A stretch of DNA of 64,000 nucleotides from assembly GCA_036346225.1 (NCBI GenBank), contig JARFIW010000881.1:1155001-1219000 (forward strand). The letters run 5' to 3'. Below the pieces are notes generated by a model. That model was not told the origin of the DNA. It ran no database searches and worked only from the letters and a program-made list of their open reading frames with translations. Position numbers and translations under genes: made by a program. The DNA is from Platerodrilus igneus (Eukaryota > Arthropoda > Insecta > Coleoptera > Lycidae). Of this stretch, positions 44,287 through 55,867 are shown one piece after another (positions within the stretch are counted from its first letter, which is position 1; each line of letters starts with the position of its first letter).

Positions 44287-44499
44287 TCCACGGAAATTTT
44301 AACCACTTCCCAAAATTTTAATGATATTATTATGCAATAGATTGTATAATATAGTAAGCAAGTGTTCAAAGAACTATATAAATCGGGTAAAAAAATTAGA
44401 AAAGTTATTTACCGTACATTAATGCGGATGTATACATATATTTACATATCTATCTCGTAAGTTTTGTAATCATAGCTTTTATAATTTCAATCTATTATA

Positions 44500-44832
44500 T
44501 TACGTTACGTAGGTATTCATCATATGCATTTGTTTGTTGTAGACCTTGAGATTTTTATATATTTTATTGTTATGTATTATACCGTTGCCTATCCATATTA
44601 TAAATATCTTCAAACTGCAATTATATTTGTTAGAAATATAGTTTAAGTTATGTTCTTCTTTATTGTATTCCACATTCTGGTTAACAATACACTTGGTCAG
44701 ATTTTTAATCATTACCTGTTGATCGCGTTTATGTGCATTTAAGCAGGAGTGTAAATTTAATAAATTTGAAATTGGCAAGTCGACATAAGTTGAATGATAA
44801 TTCATGTGGCTATGGTAAATTGGAATCTGCAA
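44500..44832 (-). CDS. Unrecognised open frame (110 aa)
   Basis: MQIPIYHSHMNYHSTYVDLP onward, rich in Asn, His, Ile and Lys, with a short hydrophobic stretch (LKIFIIWIGNGII). Same strand as and upstream of the Polinton cluster, so it could be part of it, but I recognise no family. It may be a chance frame in AT-rich DNA. Confidence 0.25.
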   Translation of the reverse strand: MQIPIYHSHMNYHSTYVDLPISNLLNLHSCLNAHKRDQQVMIKNLTKCIVNQNVEYNKEEHNLNYISNKYNCSLKIFIIWIGNGIIHNNKIYKNLKVYNKQMHMMNTYVT

Positions 44833-45589
44833 ATCGAGAGCAATCGAATGACATCCTCATACGCCTAGTTTTTGAAGCACCTTTAACAGAGCTCTGGTGA
44901 AATGAAGGAATTAAAAAACAAAAGTTAGTAACTACTACATCCCTACACAATTCATTTTAATTGCATTAAAGCACCGTGCCGTACCAATTGATTGTCTGCC
45001 TGTCTTGCACTCAAACAATTGATATATAGAAGTAATTACGTGCCAATCTCACCTGGTGCAGTTTTTATCCGATACATGGATTTTTCTATTTACCACAGAG
45101 AAAACTGTATAAACTAAGAGATATACTAAAGGGAAGATTCTAAATTGTCTTTTTTTTTACTCTTGGTTGAAGGTAAAATAGTGTTTTGCAAATAGAAATA
45201 TATAGGTAATTGAAGTATTAAAATATAAATTGTGATTAGTGTTAAATTTTATAACTATAAGGGGCGTTTCAGAACGTTTATCTTTTTAGATTTGTCCGCT
45301 ACGCGAGTTACATATCTCACAAATCAATATATGTATAATTAAATAGAAATTATTAAGAAACATAAGTTAGATGCAATAATGTAATTCAAGGATAAATAAA
45401 GAGAAGGTTAATGAAATTTCACACGCAGTCTGTGAGACCGAATGTAAATACATTGTATTCTAGAGGTAAGTGATACTGCAGGTGCAGGTCGCAGTCGGTT
45501 ATAAAACCGCAATTATTAGAATTAAGTAAATCGCGCCAAACCCAGATAGCGAAGGAAGGGGAGTGGCATCAAACGCTACTGAAGCATTA
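44833..45589. other. No recognised gene
   Basis: AT-rich sequence between the Polinton fragment and the mariner-like pseudogene. No terminal inverted repeats for either were found. Confidence 0.5.
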
Positions 45590-46348
45590 GGTGTACAAGT
45601 TTGAAAAGACTGAAAATACAGTGCTGGATAAATCAACAAAGCGCTTCAAAAGGACACAACGAACGACGAAGAACGTCGAGCGCTGTTGCCAATCTGTTGT
45701 GGACGATTCACGAGAGTCAATATGATTGCGCGCTGTCTCTCTAACTTTACACAAGTATACGCTATATCGCATTATTTGCAAATATATACTTCTTCAATCC
45801 TACAAAATTGTAGTCATGCAAGAGATAATCATGCTAAATGAATTTTGCAGGACAATGAATAATTGTTTTCGGAGATATCATAACGTATGGTTCTCCGATA
45901 AATATAATTTCCACATTAACTGGCATTCAGATAAACATAATTGTAGGTATTGGACTTGCAAAAGTAGTATGGAGTTTTATCAGAAACCATTACACTTAGC
46001 TAAGGTTTCCGTTTGGACTGCCATATCAAGTCAAGTAGCTATAGGCTTATACTTTTTTGAGGATAACCGTAGTCGCACTCAGACCGTTAATTTCGATCGA
46101 TATTGTCATGTGATTCGGACGTTTTTGGTTTCAAAAATACAAAACCTGACTGGTTACAACTGCAACATATTTTTTCAGTGGGAAAGAACCATTTTCACGT
46201 CACAAATAACATATCAAGATTTGTTTCATGAAAAATAATTAACCGCAGAGGAGCCATAAACTGGCCACCGAGAAGTTTCGATTTGACGCCAGTTACGTTT
46301 TGGGCATTGGGAGCTGCCTTTTTAAAAAGTCTTTTTCCAAAGCTCTTG
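45590..46348 (+). pseudogene. mariner-like transposase, N-terminal and central part
   Basis: The frame 45726-46238 reads HKYTLYRIICKYILLQSYKI (helix-turn-helix end), then VWFSDKYNFHIN (first catalytic Asp in FSD), NCRYW, KPLHLAKVSVWTAISS, IGLYFFEDN and NVNFDRY-type wording, the standard core of insect IS630/mariner-like transposases. Upstream in another frame NERRRTSSAVANLLWTIHES (45650-45715) is the linker between the DNA-binding and catalytic parts. The second catalytic block (expected FQQDGA) reads FFQWERT, so the Asp is lost. Past the stop at 46236 homology goes on with INWPPRSFDLTP to the errantivirus LTR at 46349. A C-terminal part continues at 55868. Confidence 0.82.
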
Positions 46349-46838
46349 TTACAAATTTTTATTTAATCAGAAATTAGAAGTGGAATTTTACAAAACTATA
46401 TAAAATTACTCTAAGTCGAAATTACTGTTAAATGAATTTAATTTAGGGCGAGTAGCTTGAACAACCAATAATGTAAAAGCTGTGAGACTCAAGATTGACT
46501 GACCATCTTAGGGCTTCCGGGGTATTTATGTTGTCCCTGCATCTCACATTTCTGTGGGAACTACAGAGCACATGTCTGCTTATTTCTTTATTAATTTATA
46601 CAATACAAAGTAACAATCTTAATTCTAATAATTGCGATTTTATAACCGTCCGTAACCTGCACTTACAGTATCACTTACGTTTGGAATACAATGTATTCAC
46701 ATCTGTTTTGACAACTTGCTCGTGAACTTTCATTAACCTTTTCTTCATTTATCCTTGAACTACAATTTTCCATCTAACTTTAGTTTCTTAATAATTTTTA
46801 TTTAATTATTCATATATTGATTTGAGGGCTATGTAACC
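46349..46838 (-). repeat. 3' LTR of the errantivirus-like element
   Basis: Homologous over its whole length to 55379-55867, with clear divergence (perhaps 8-10% by eye), so this is an old insertion. The inner end reads GTAAC against GTAACT in the other LTR. Confidence 0.88.
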
Positions 46839-46879
46839 CCTCCCGACGTAGATGAAAAATTAAGGGTTTTGCTTAATTT

Positions 46880-47957
46880 TCAAAATTTCATTGTTCCTAA
46901 GGGTACATTTATTGTTTCTTCATTTACCTTTGTTTTCTTAAATCTAAAACTGTTTTCTTTATTCTTATATCTAAGATACATTTTATACAATACATACATA
47001 GTTAGCAAAATGATTAAAATGATTAATAAAGTTGTCCAAATACTTATGTTATCAAAATATAATTTTGGCACGCTTAACCCACTTAAGTGTTTTTTGTAAT
47101 TGTCCATTAACTTCATGGCTTGGTTGAGATCATCTAAATCCATGAGTTCCAGTTGCATTGGTTTCTTGTTGATTTCGTTGTCTTTGAGTTGTGTAATCTT
47201 GAATTGTAGTTCTGGTAAATTTGAGAATTTCTTGGTTACTGTTGAGTCTTGATATACTCGAATAATTTCGTTTTTCAATTATAGATAACAGTCTTTCTTA
47301 TGGGTGATTACTTTACTTCCAGTTAATGCTAGATTATTTTGTCTTGATTGCAGTGGGCGGTTAGGTATTACTTCTTGTGGAAATACAGCAATCCATTCGT
47401 TTTCAGTAACTTTTTGAATTTTCATATTGGTGATTTGTACTGGTTTTGCTTCACAGTTGTCGTATTGATTTGAAAATCTTAATAATTATACTTCGCAAGA
47501 GCTATCTGCTTGAATAGCTGTTGCTGTTAATGATTGGCATAAATATTGGCGTAGTGTTACTTCGTTACATTTTTCATTCCTGTAGCCATATCTGAGTTCA
47601 TTTAAGGAAAGGAACTTAGTTTTAGAGATAATAGCTTGATACTTGCTAGTAATTTTCATGGGGAGAGCGAATAAATGATAATAATTATAAGTGTTACTTT
47701 CTACTATGGAGATTTCTATTAAAAATGTGATTTCGTTGTTCTTTACATAGCCTTTCACTATGGCTACTTTTTTAAGTATGAGTATGTTTGGGTCTACTAC
47801 TTCGAAGGGTAGTTTACTGTTAGTTATAAATGATATAATTGTTAATAATTCTTTTAATAAGTTTATTGGTTTTAAAATACTAGTGAGTAATGTGTTTAGT
47901 TTTGCAAATGTTACAGCGTTTTCTAATGTGGCTAAAATTAAGGGTTGATATTAAAGC
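46880..47957 (-). pseudogene. env: env, C-terminal part with membrane anchor
   Basis: Continues the envelope fusion protein after the insert. Reading down from 47957: an ectodomain stretch (ILATLENAVTFAKLN, then GYVKNNEITFLIEIS at 47758), an intervening part with a stop near 47486, and the C-terminal frame 47278-46880. That frame holds a leucine/isoleucine-rich transmembrane helix (WTTLLIILIILLTMYVLYKM) and a short charged tail. This topology (fusion subunit, one anchor near the C-terminus) is that of errantivirus Env. Stops and the frame break near 47280 make it non-functional. Confidence 0.8.
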
Positions 47958-47963
47958 AATATT

Positions 47964-49873
47964 TTTTTCTTTTTACCTACTTAAGCTTCCTTGTTGATGG
48001 ATATAGTGAAGCTTTAGCTATTCGCGGCTAAGTCTGGGAATTACCCCAAGGGTGAGCAATGAGAAAAGGGTGTGGTGATGGTCTAAACTCTACGATAAAC
48101 TAACAAAAGGAAAATGGGTTGAGCGCCACTGTATCTGTATGAACGATTACTCTAAAGATTCATTACCCCTATGAGAAGATACAGAAACTCACTGGATGTG
48201 AACACAATAAAAAACTTACAACTTACTGAACTGATGTATCTGGGAGCCTCTGGGACATACCTACGACCTCTCCGATCTCGATGAACCTGGAACAAAAATC
48301 ACAACAAATTCTCTATTAGAAAGACACAGTTTGTGCTTCCCAATAAAAATATATGCCAATAATTACAGGTGGATAATATCGAGATTACCACACCAAAGAT
48401 ATTTAAATCAAAAATAAGTACCTAGAACAAACCAGTTGTAGCATATATAGGCTTTTTAAATTACTTCAGCCTCATATAATTTTATAGATCAACAAATTTA
48501 TTTACTTTAAAAATTTAGTAAATTTTTTTATGCATGGAATAAAGAACTTGAGTCTAAAAATAAAATTTAATATAGTTTCTCTTTCTTGAATTTTTTCTTT
48601 AAATGTGTTTATAAAATGTACAAATAAAATTAAGTTTCAATACATCTGTCTTTGACATAACAGATCCTTAAGTTAATAATGATATATCAAAACAAGTTTT
48701 AGCACCAAGCTTTCAGATCTGAGTTCTGGTTCACATATGTATCTCAAACATTATTTCTAAAAAAAATCTAATCACATGTAATTAACTTAGACAAACAACT
48801 TTTCATTTAAATCTGGTATTAGAGGCTTATTAAAATTTTAATATGAGTAAATAAATATTTTAAAAGTAAAAAATGGACTGAAATATCATATTGTTAGCAA
48901 GTGAATTTATGCAAATTTTACAAAACTATTACTGTAGTAATTCTTAACTGTTTTCTCTCACGCTGTTCTAAACATACAAAATTTAACTTGGCCAAACGAT
49001 CTTCGAAAATTATTTATGTAAGCATTCACGAATCCTCACAAACAGAACAAAAAAGAAGGTTTGATACCAGTAGGTGTTGCTCTCAAATCTAATTATTGAT
49101 CGTCGACACACATGCTCCAAAATCTGCTCCTCAAACTGTTATTACTAAACATTAATCTACAGCTGTAATTGCTCCGATAAATGAACAGCTCTCCAATCTT
49201 GGATTCAATTATAACATCTTCATTCTAGTCCATCATTTTAATTTTCCGTAATGTCATACGTTAAAGGGATAGAAATATTTTATAAGTTATTTAGTTTGAA
49301 GCGAGCTTACCATTAACAAATCTTAACACGACATATCAAGGGACAGCGCGTTTTAATGCTTTGCCGGTTTCGCAGGAGCCTGGCGCCTCGTACCGCGTCC
49401 CAAAGCAACTCGCCTCCTTCTCCCATAACCATTACAAACCGATGCGAAGGCCCCACTTGTGCAAGGCCTGGAGATTCATGCTCGTTTTATCAAGAAAAGA
49501 ATGCCAACACGACTACATCTATCAGGACAATGGCTGACCTCGTTTCAGCGGCACCTTATTAGCGTGTCGTATCCCGTGACCAGTACGCACATGCGCTATT
49601 CTGATTATAACGAATGTAGAGGAAATATTCGCCTGTAAGGTAGACAACACAAACTACTAAACCCCATATAAATACGTTTCCTGATAATTATAAAAATACC
49701 AAATATCTCCGTACAAAGCATTTAAGTTCTTTAAGTGAACATGACTTCCTGTTTTCATATAGAATTGTTTCTTTAAGATATTATAACATCAAATACAAGG
49801 ATTAAATACCACAGAATAAATTTATGCTAAAGCGGTTCTTACAACCATGGTGCTATAGAATATATTTTCGTTA
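47964..49873. mobile_element. Unidentified 1.9-kb insert in env
   Basis: Env homology stops near 49880 and resumes near 47957. The seven bases CAATATT occur at 47957-47963 and 49874-49880 and may be the target duplication. On the minus strand the insert would end in an A-rich run (AAAAAGAAAAAAA), consistent with a retroposed sequence in the same orientation as the host element. It has no recognisable coding region. A GC-rich patch lies at about 49340-49610. Confidence 0.55.
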
Positions 49874-50032
49874 CAATATTATTTGAATGAATATCGTATT
49901 GAATCTGATCAAGTCTCGCATTCCTAACATTGTGGTTTGCATGTTAGTTTCAAGGATTTGTATTCTATTGTCTATACTGTCTTGATTTTCTACTAGCTTT
50001 CTTAACGTATTATTGAATTTTATTATAGTTGA

Positions 50033-50550
50033 CTAGGATAGAGATATTTTATTTCTAACAATGGTTTTTATATCGTTTTGGTCTTTAATTAACTGTTGTA
50101 TGGCGTTGTCATATCGTTCTGCATCTTGGTTATCTAAATTGCCTGTGATAGTTTTTATTATATTACCTAATCCGTTAATAAGTTCTCTTTTTCGTCTTGT
50201 AATTTGTTCTATTGATATTAATCTATTAAATTTATCTTCTATGTTTCTTAAACTGTTTTCTATTATACTGTTGTAATTAATCATTTCTATTGCGTACTCT
50301 TTTTCAAATTTGGCTGTATCTAATGATTGTTTCAATCTGTAATAGTTGTCTCTGATTATGTAAAATTCTTGTTTTAATTTCTTTAAATCAAATTTTTGTG
50401 CGAATGTCCAGTAATGTATTGTATTTTGCATACTTCCCAATTTTACTGGTAGTATACCGGAGTTGGTTTTAATGTCTTCAACTAATATGTCGTTGTCCGT
50501 TCTACCTGGGTAGAGGATGACGACAAGGGTGATGGCTGTCCATCTTAAAC
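50033..50550 (-). pseudogene. env: env, N-terminal part with furin site and fusion region
   Basis: From about 50550 a hydrophobic signal-peptide-like start (RWTAITLVVILYPG) leads to LPVKLGSMQNTIHYW. The frame then runs to 50033 with a helical domain, a RRKR furin-type cleavage site at about 50197 and, immediately after it, a glycine-containing fusion-peptide-like stretch (ELINGLGNIIKTITGNLD). This is the signature of the insect errantivirus Env, a class I-like fusion protein. It is interrupted by a stop at 50033 and by the insert at 49873. Described only as a broken relic. Confidence 0.82.
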
Positions 50551-51650
50551 TACATAGTGTCTTTGGTTTTTCAAATGAATGTATTTTACTATTTTTCCGT
50601 TGTCTGATATTTTTTTGATTTTGAACGGGCCTAAATTTCTAGGGGCCGTTTTGTGTTTTTTACTTTGAAAGTTCTTCTCATATACGGTTTGTCCTATTGA
50701 AAATTTATTTATGTCGGTATTCTTGTTGCGGGTTGTTGTAATACGTTCTTTGTCATTTTCTAATTTATCTTTCACCTTATAATAAGTTATTTTTAGTTTG
50801 TCTTTATAGTCTTTAGCATACTGTTGGTATACTTCTTTGTTGTAATGTATGTGGTAAGAATTACGGGAATCTAAATGTCTTAATGTTAATTCTAGGGGTG
50901 TAAAATTTGTGTTATTGTAAGCAATTGTAAGCAATCAGTGTGTATGACATTAAATTGGTGATATGTTTTTTTTTTTGTAAGTTAGTCTTAATAATCTGGT
51001 CTGCTCTAATAGGGTTAGGTGTAATCTTTCAATTAATCCGTTTGATTCAGAGTGGTTTTCGTTTATAAAATAAATTTTTATTTTATGGGGTTCTAGGGTA
51101 TATTGAATCGTTTCGTTTCTAAATTCGCTGCCATTATCTAAAGTTATAGTTTCGGGTGTACCATAAAATGTAAAATATTGTAAGAATCTTTGGGTTACGT
51201 CGATGCTATTTTTGGAAGTGATGGGCATCGCTTGCCCTATTTTGGTGAATACGTCTGCAATTGTTAAAAAGTTTTGTGCTTCTACTGCTAGAGTGCTTGT
51301 ATGTAATTTTTGGAAAGGTTTATCGGGTGTTTTGTTAACATGAAGAGTACTTTTGGGGGAGTCCTGTCGTATTTTGCCTTGTCGCATAATTCACATTGGT
51401 TGATAAAATCTGTGGTTAACTCTTTCATATCTTTAAAGTAGTATTTCCTCATGAGTTGCTTTAGTGTTGCACTGATTCCACGATGGTTGGTTTTGCCTTC
51501 GTGTTGATTGCTAATTTCATCGTTTATTTCGTCAGGGTCATCTAAGGTTATTAATTTTCTTGTACATTTAATAATTTCAGGGTCAGAGTTATTAAATGAT
51601 TTAATATATAATTCTGCAAAACGTTTGTATAAATGTTCGGTGATGAAATA
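50545..51650 (-). pseudogene. Integrase of the errantivirus-like element
   Basis: The N-terminal zinc domain is readable near 51540-51390 (TNHRGISATLKQLMRKYYF, then QCELCDKAKYD). The core frame 51387-50950 has a TIADVFTK block, LDNGSEFRNE (second Asp) and ESNGLIERLH (catalytic Glu). The C-terminal frame 50934-50545 ends with a GPFKIKKI module. Two stops or frame breaks (at 51387 and near 50940) separate the domains. Upstream of the zinc domain the sequence passes straight into the protease-RT linker at about 51655, so RT and RNase H have been lost. Confidence 0.85.
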
Positions 51651-52200
51651 AAATTAAAAACGCTTTTTCTCGGGGGTATATTCTTTTAGAATTTTAATTA
51701 TTTGTTCCTCGTTATCGTTTTTAGTTATTTTGATTTGATATATTTTCTTATTGTCTATTTTTGTGTATTTTACGAGATTGGGGTTGGTTAAAACTTGTGA
51801 GATTTTGAATTGATTTAGTTTTATATCTATGGCTTTGTTTAAAATTTTAATTTGTATGGAATGACATGTGGTTTATAATGAGTACGTCGTTTTTTGAATT
51901 TACTAAAATTTTTATTTGTTTTTCTGTTCGGGGTTCTATGATGTATTTTTGCTCGGTTTGTATATAACTGTTTTGGAATTTAATGGGGATTTGTCCTTGT
52001 TTTGTTCTTAATAAGTGGTTTTTTATATCGATGTTTGCTCCTAATTTTCGGAAAAGATCCATTCCTATTGGTCCGTCGTATTTGTCGTTAAATTCAAAAA
52101 TTCAAAATTTATGTTTGGCTCTTACGTGGAAATTTTTTCGCAAAGGTATGTTCGCCATGAATTGATATAATATCGTTTGATGGACTGTTTTGATTTTAGA

Positions 52201-52957
52201 TTAAATTGAATTGAATTGAATTGAATTGAATTGAAACGTTTTTATTATTAAATTAAATATACATTATGAGATACAAACTTTTGATACAAACTGCATCAAG
52301 CGCGATTAGGGCCATTAGGCTGTGTCTTACACCTAACTTGCATGCAGCAGTACTCTTGAATAAATAATTAATAATCACTACACACACGCACACACTTTCA
52401 CACGAACGCACCCTCTACACACACACACACACACTCACACACACACACACATACACACACACACACACTCACACACAACCCTCTTTTACACATACAAACC
52501 CACGCACACACTCATCGAGCATTGGTTTAAGAAAATGCACTTGCCTCCACACTTGAAAGTGTAAAAGATGTTCCTGCAAGAGTTTACGAAACCGTTGCAC
52601 GGTCGGAGCCTGCCTAATATCAGGAGAAATATTATTCCACAAAAGGGAACCGGAAACAAGAAAAGACAAATGGAATGTATGGGTATGGTGTCTGGGGATA
52701 GATAGCATGTAATCTCGCCTAGTGTTATAGCGGCGATTTGAAAGAAAAAAAAAATGTTTGCTTAGGTAGAACGGGTTTCGGTTAGAAATAAGTTTATAGA
52801 CAAGCACTGCCAAGTAAAGTTTTCGTCTATTGTTTAGTTTAAGCCACGACATTCTTGTGTAAAATGGGGTGACTCTTTCCCAATATTTTAGTTTGAACAT
52901 AAACCGTACACAACCATTTTGCGAGCATTGTAGACGTAAACTTAAATTAAAGGCCAC
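52201..52957 (-). pseudogene. 5'-truncated CR1/Jockey-type LINE fragment
   Basis: The minus-strand frame 52957-52469 carries a typical ORF2 C-terminal tail: QNGCVRFMFKLKYWERVTPF, LNNRRKLYLAVLVYKLI, FLVSGSLLWNNISPDIRQA and VQRFRKLLQEHL. The 3' UTR includes a long CA/TG run (52380-52477). The 3' end is a run of ATTCA pentamers (52205-52238), a short-repeat tail typical of several LINE clades. The clade assignment is approximate. Inserted in the protease gene. Confidence 0.8.
52380..52477. repeat. (CA)n-rich microsatellite
   Basis: Interrupted CACACA tract in the 3' UTR of the LINE fragment. Confidence 0.95.
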
Positions 52958-53755
52958 TCTTTCTACAAAATCTAAACAATTTTTTTACGGTTCGGGGCTA
53001 ATTAGTGTTTTTGAAGATCCGGTATCGATTAATAATTTATGTTCTGTGTGGGGTATTTCTATGTATGGCAATATTTGTTGATTGATATTGTTTAAATTAA
53101 TTATGTTTGGTCGTATTTGAATTGGTCTAACTGAAAATTTGAGCACGCATTTTCCTCATCGTCTTCGTAATTTTCACATGGGTCGTCACGTTCGTAGTTT
53201 TCTAAGTCATTTGGTTCATCGTCTCTACTAAAGTGTGTGTAATTATTCTTGTCATGATAAAATTTTTCCACTTCTTGGTGGAATAGTTTTTCGGAAGTGA
53301 GTTTTGTTTTTGATTATAATTTGGTTTGATTTGTGATATTTTTGTATTTTGTCTGGTGCTACCAGATCAAGTGTCCATAGGAGTTGGTTTGTAATACTTG
53401 TTAGGGTTGTTATTCGTCACTGGTTTCTGATGGGGTTCGCGACGAATGTTTGCCTTGGCCGGTTTACGTGTTGGTTGAATCTTGGCGGAAATGTGGGTTT
53501 TGGTAAAATTTGAGTTAAATGTTGACCTCGGGAATTGCCTAATTTGATTGTTGAAGTTTGTGTTATAAAAATTTGGTTTGTTAATTCGCGGTTGATTCGT
53601 TTGTGCGTTAAATGGTGTAAATTTTGATTGTGAGAATATTTGTCTCGCGGCTTGTATGGTTTTTATCGGTTACTTGCGTTAGGGTTATATAGTCTGTTTC
53701 GGTAATACATAACGTTTTCCTTTTCTATAATCATATTCATTGCCTCTTCTAAATT

Positions 53756-54262
53756 TTAGGGATGTTGGAATCTTATTTTGTCTGATAACCGTTCAGGTAG
53801 TGCGTTTATGTAGGTGTCTAATGCTATTTTGTCGTACATTTTTGTTTTAAATAATCGGATATTTTGGTCAGTTTTTTCAATTTTTAGTTTTGTCAGAATT
53901 AAACTCCGTACGTCTTGATATTTCATTCCGAATTGATAAGGTGATTGGTTATTTTCCATTCTTAGGTTTATTAAATCGCGGATTAGATATTTGATGTTGC
54001 GTTGGTCGCCAAAATATGCAGTTAGGATGCTTTTAAAGTCTTTCCATTGTTCAACGTCGTCTTGATTGGCAATCAGCGTTAGTGCCTTTCCGGTCAGTTT
54101 ACTTATTATCAGGCGTAAAAGTAAAACTTTGCGTTTGTTGTCTCTTGGTTTATAAAAGGTTTTTATAAATAATTCGCACTCGGTAATAAAGTCGACTGGC
54201 AGCGCTTGATCCCCGTTATATTGCTGAATACTTTCGAGATCAATTTTCATGTTTGAATTCAT
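53756..54262 (-). pseudogene. gag: Gag of the errantivirus-like element
   Basis: A 168-codon frame starting MNSNMKIDLESIQQYNGDQA with capsid-like blocks (FITECELFIKTFY, LLLRLIISKLTGKALTLI, WKDFKSILTAYFGDQRN, ALPERLSDKIRF), as in gypsy/17.6-type Gag. It is stopped at 53756. The remaining part (53755-53100) is Asn/Gln-rich and then very acidic (HFSRDDEPNDLENYERDD), in broken frames, with no clear zinc knuckle. Confidence 0.82.
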
Positions 54263-55378
54263 GGTTGTTCTAATAATTATTGGTTGCTTTCAGTTCTAAT
54301 TTATATCAGGTTTTTGTATAAATTAAGATTTACTTTTCGGTTTGGTTTGTATTAAGTTATTTAAAGAATCGCCTTACTTATATTTTATCTATAGTTATAC
54401 GGTGTAATGTAATTACATTAAGAAATTTCTGCTTGGTAATGTCTCGTCAATTGCTGTAACCATGCGTGTTCCTTTATACTTCGCAGATGTTATAGTTGTT
54501 AAGAATCGGGTTTTAATTTTCTGTATGGTTTTGTGTAGGTAATAATTGTACGCTTTTATTTCAGCCTTGTTGAGTAATTAAGTGTTTGCAATAATAATTT
54601 GCTATAATTATCTCGTCAGGTTTTGCATAAATAGTGCGTAAATGCTTCTTTTATAATTGTACAGTTCGTTACCTTGAACTGTCTAATTATAAATTTTCAG
54701 TTTTTCTGAATGTTTTTTATCTTAGTAAATGGTTTCCGGTAGTAATTGTATGATAATTGCGTTATAAATTTGCACGCTTTGTTTCAAACTTGTGCTGAGT
54801 AAATTTTGTCAATAATAAATTACAGAATGCTTCTACAATTACACACTTTCGACAATTGTTGTACTGAAGTGTTTAGTTTATAAAATTTGGTAGAAGTTAG
54901 GTTTCAAATAAATCGTTTCTGTACTTAATTGCTATAATAAGAATTGCCATTTATTTGTACATTAAGATTTCAGACTTCCTAAATAGATCATTTCGTTTGT
55001 AATAATTTGTAGTAATTTGCGCATATAAATACGTCTTTATAGTTCTCTTGTTAAAATAAATTCTTTTTATAAATGGTATAAATACTAAATTGTGATAATA
55101 ATAATTAGAAAAATCTGTACATAAAAATTTTTTACTAGCTAGTACCAATAATTGGAAAGAATAAATTGGTTAGGATAAATAAACTTACATAATTTTCATC
55201 TGTCTTTCTTTTTTGGGCTGGGTCGATTTTGTACCTTGTCCAAGTTTTGTTTCGTTGGGCTCGGTCAATTTTGTACCTTGTCCAAATTTTGTTTTGTTCT
55301 TCCAGATTGGGAATTAAAATTCTCAACCACCAGTCTTTCGAATTTGGGTTTCCTAGTGACTTTTTAGATTTTCCGACT
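54263..55378 (-). other. Leader of the errantivirus-like element
   Basis: AT-rich, non-coding. It contains a two-unit tandem repeat of about 45 bp at 55212-55300 (GGGCT(G/C)GGTC, then TTTTGTACCTTGTCCAA) and a diverged longer duplication (about 54540-54660 against 54740-54840). A weak AGTCGG near 55372 may be the remains of a primer-binding site. The gypsy element of flies has an insulator in this position; no comparable site is proven here. Confidence 0.6.
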
Positions 55379-55867
55379 AACAAATTTTTATTTAATCAAA
55401 AATTACAAGTGGAATTCTAGAAAACTATATATAATTACTCTAAGTCGAAATTATTGTTAAATGAATTTAATTTAGGGCGAGTAGCCTGGACAACCAGCAA
55501 TGTAAAAGCTGTAAGGCTCAAGTCTAACTGACCATCTTGGATCTTCTGGGGTATTTATGTTGTCCCTGCCGCTCACATTCGTGTGGGAACTGCACAGCTC
55601 ATGTCTGCTTATTTCTTTATTAATTTATACAATACAAATTAACAATCCTAATTTTAATAATTGAGGTTTTGTAACCGTCTGTGATCTGCACCTGCAGTAT
55701 CACTTACGTCTGGAATACAATGTATTCACATCCGTTCTCACAACTTGCTTGTAAACTTTCATTAACCTTTTCTTTATTTATCCTTGAATTACAATGTAGC
55801 ATCTAACTTTAGTTTCTTAATAATTTCGATTTTACTATACATATATTGATTTGGGGGATATGTAACT
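55379..55867 (-). repeat. 5' LTR of the errantivirus-like element
   Basis: Homologous to 46349-46838. In element direction it starts AGTTACATATCC. Confidence 0.88.

Larger units (their letters stand above)
51656..53100 (-). pseudogene. Protease and PR-RT linker, split by a LINE
   Basis: On the minus strand the active site KLLIDTGSSKTLISPEP lies near 53035-52985. The frame is then cut by the LINE fragment at 52201-52957 and resumes with SIKRYYIQFMANIPL (about 52185-52140) and GMDLFRKLGANIDI, the second protease block (frame 52062-51847). After that come KLNQFKISQV and EEQIIKILKEYTP, the linker before RT. RT itself does not follow. Confidence 0.8.
46349..55867 (-). mobile_element. Errantivirus-like endogenous retrovirus, defective
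   Basis: Minus-strand element with LTRs at 46349-46838 and 55379-55867. In element direction they open AGTTACATA, the hallmark of insect errantiviruses. Order from the right: leader, gag (54262-53756), protease (split by a LINE), integrase (51600-50545) and env (50545-46880, split by a 1.9-kb insert). RT and RNase H are missing: the protease linker joins integrase near 51655. A GGGAGGGG purine tract precedes the 3' LTR (46838-46846). No matching target duplication is visible. It lies inside a mariner-like transposase remnant. Confidence 0.88.

Noticed and set aside
49356..49562. 68-codon plus-strand frame in the env insert
   Set aside because: GC-rich patch without recognisable domain or homologous context.
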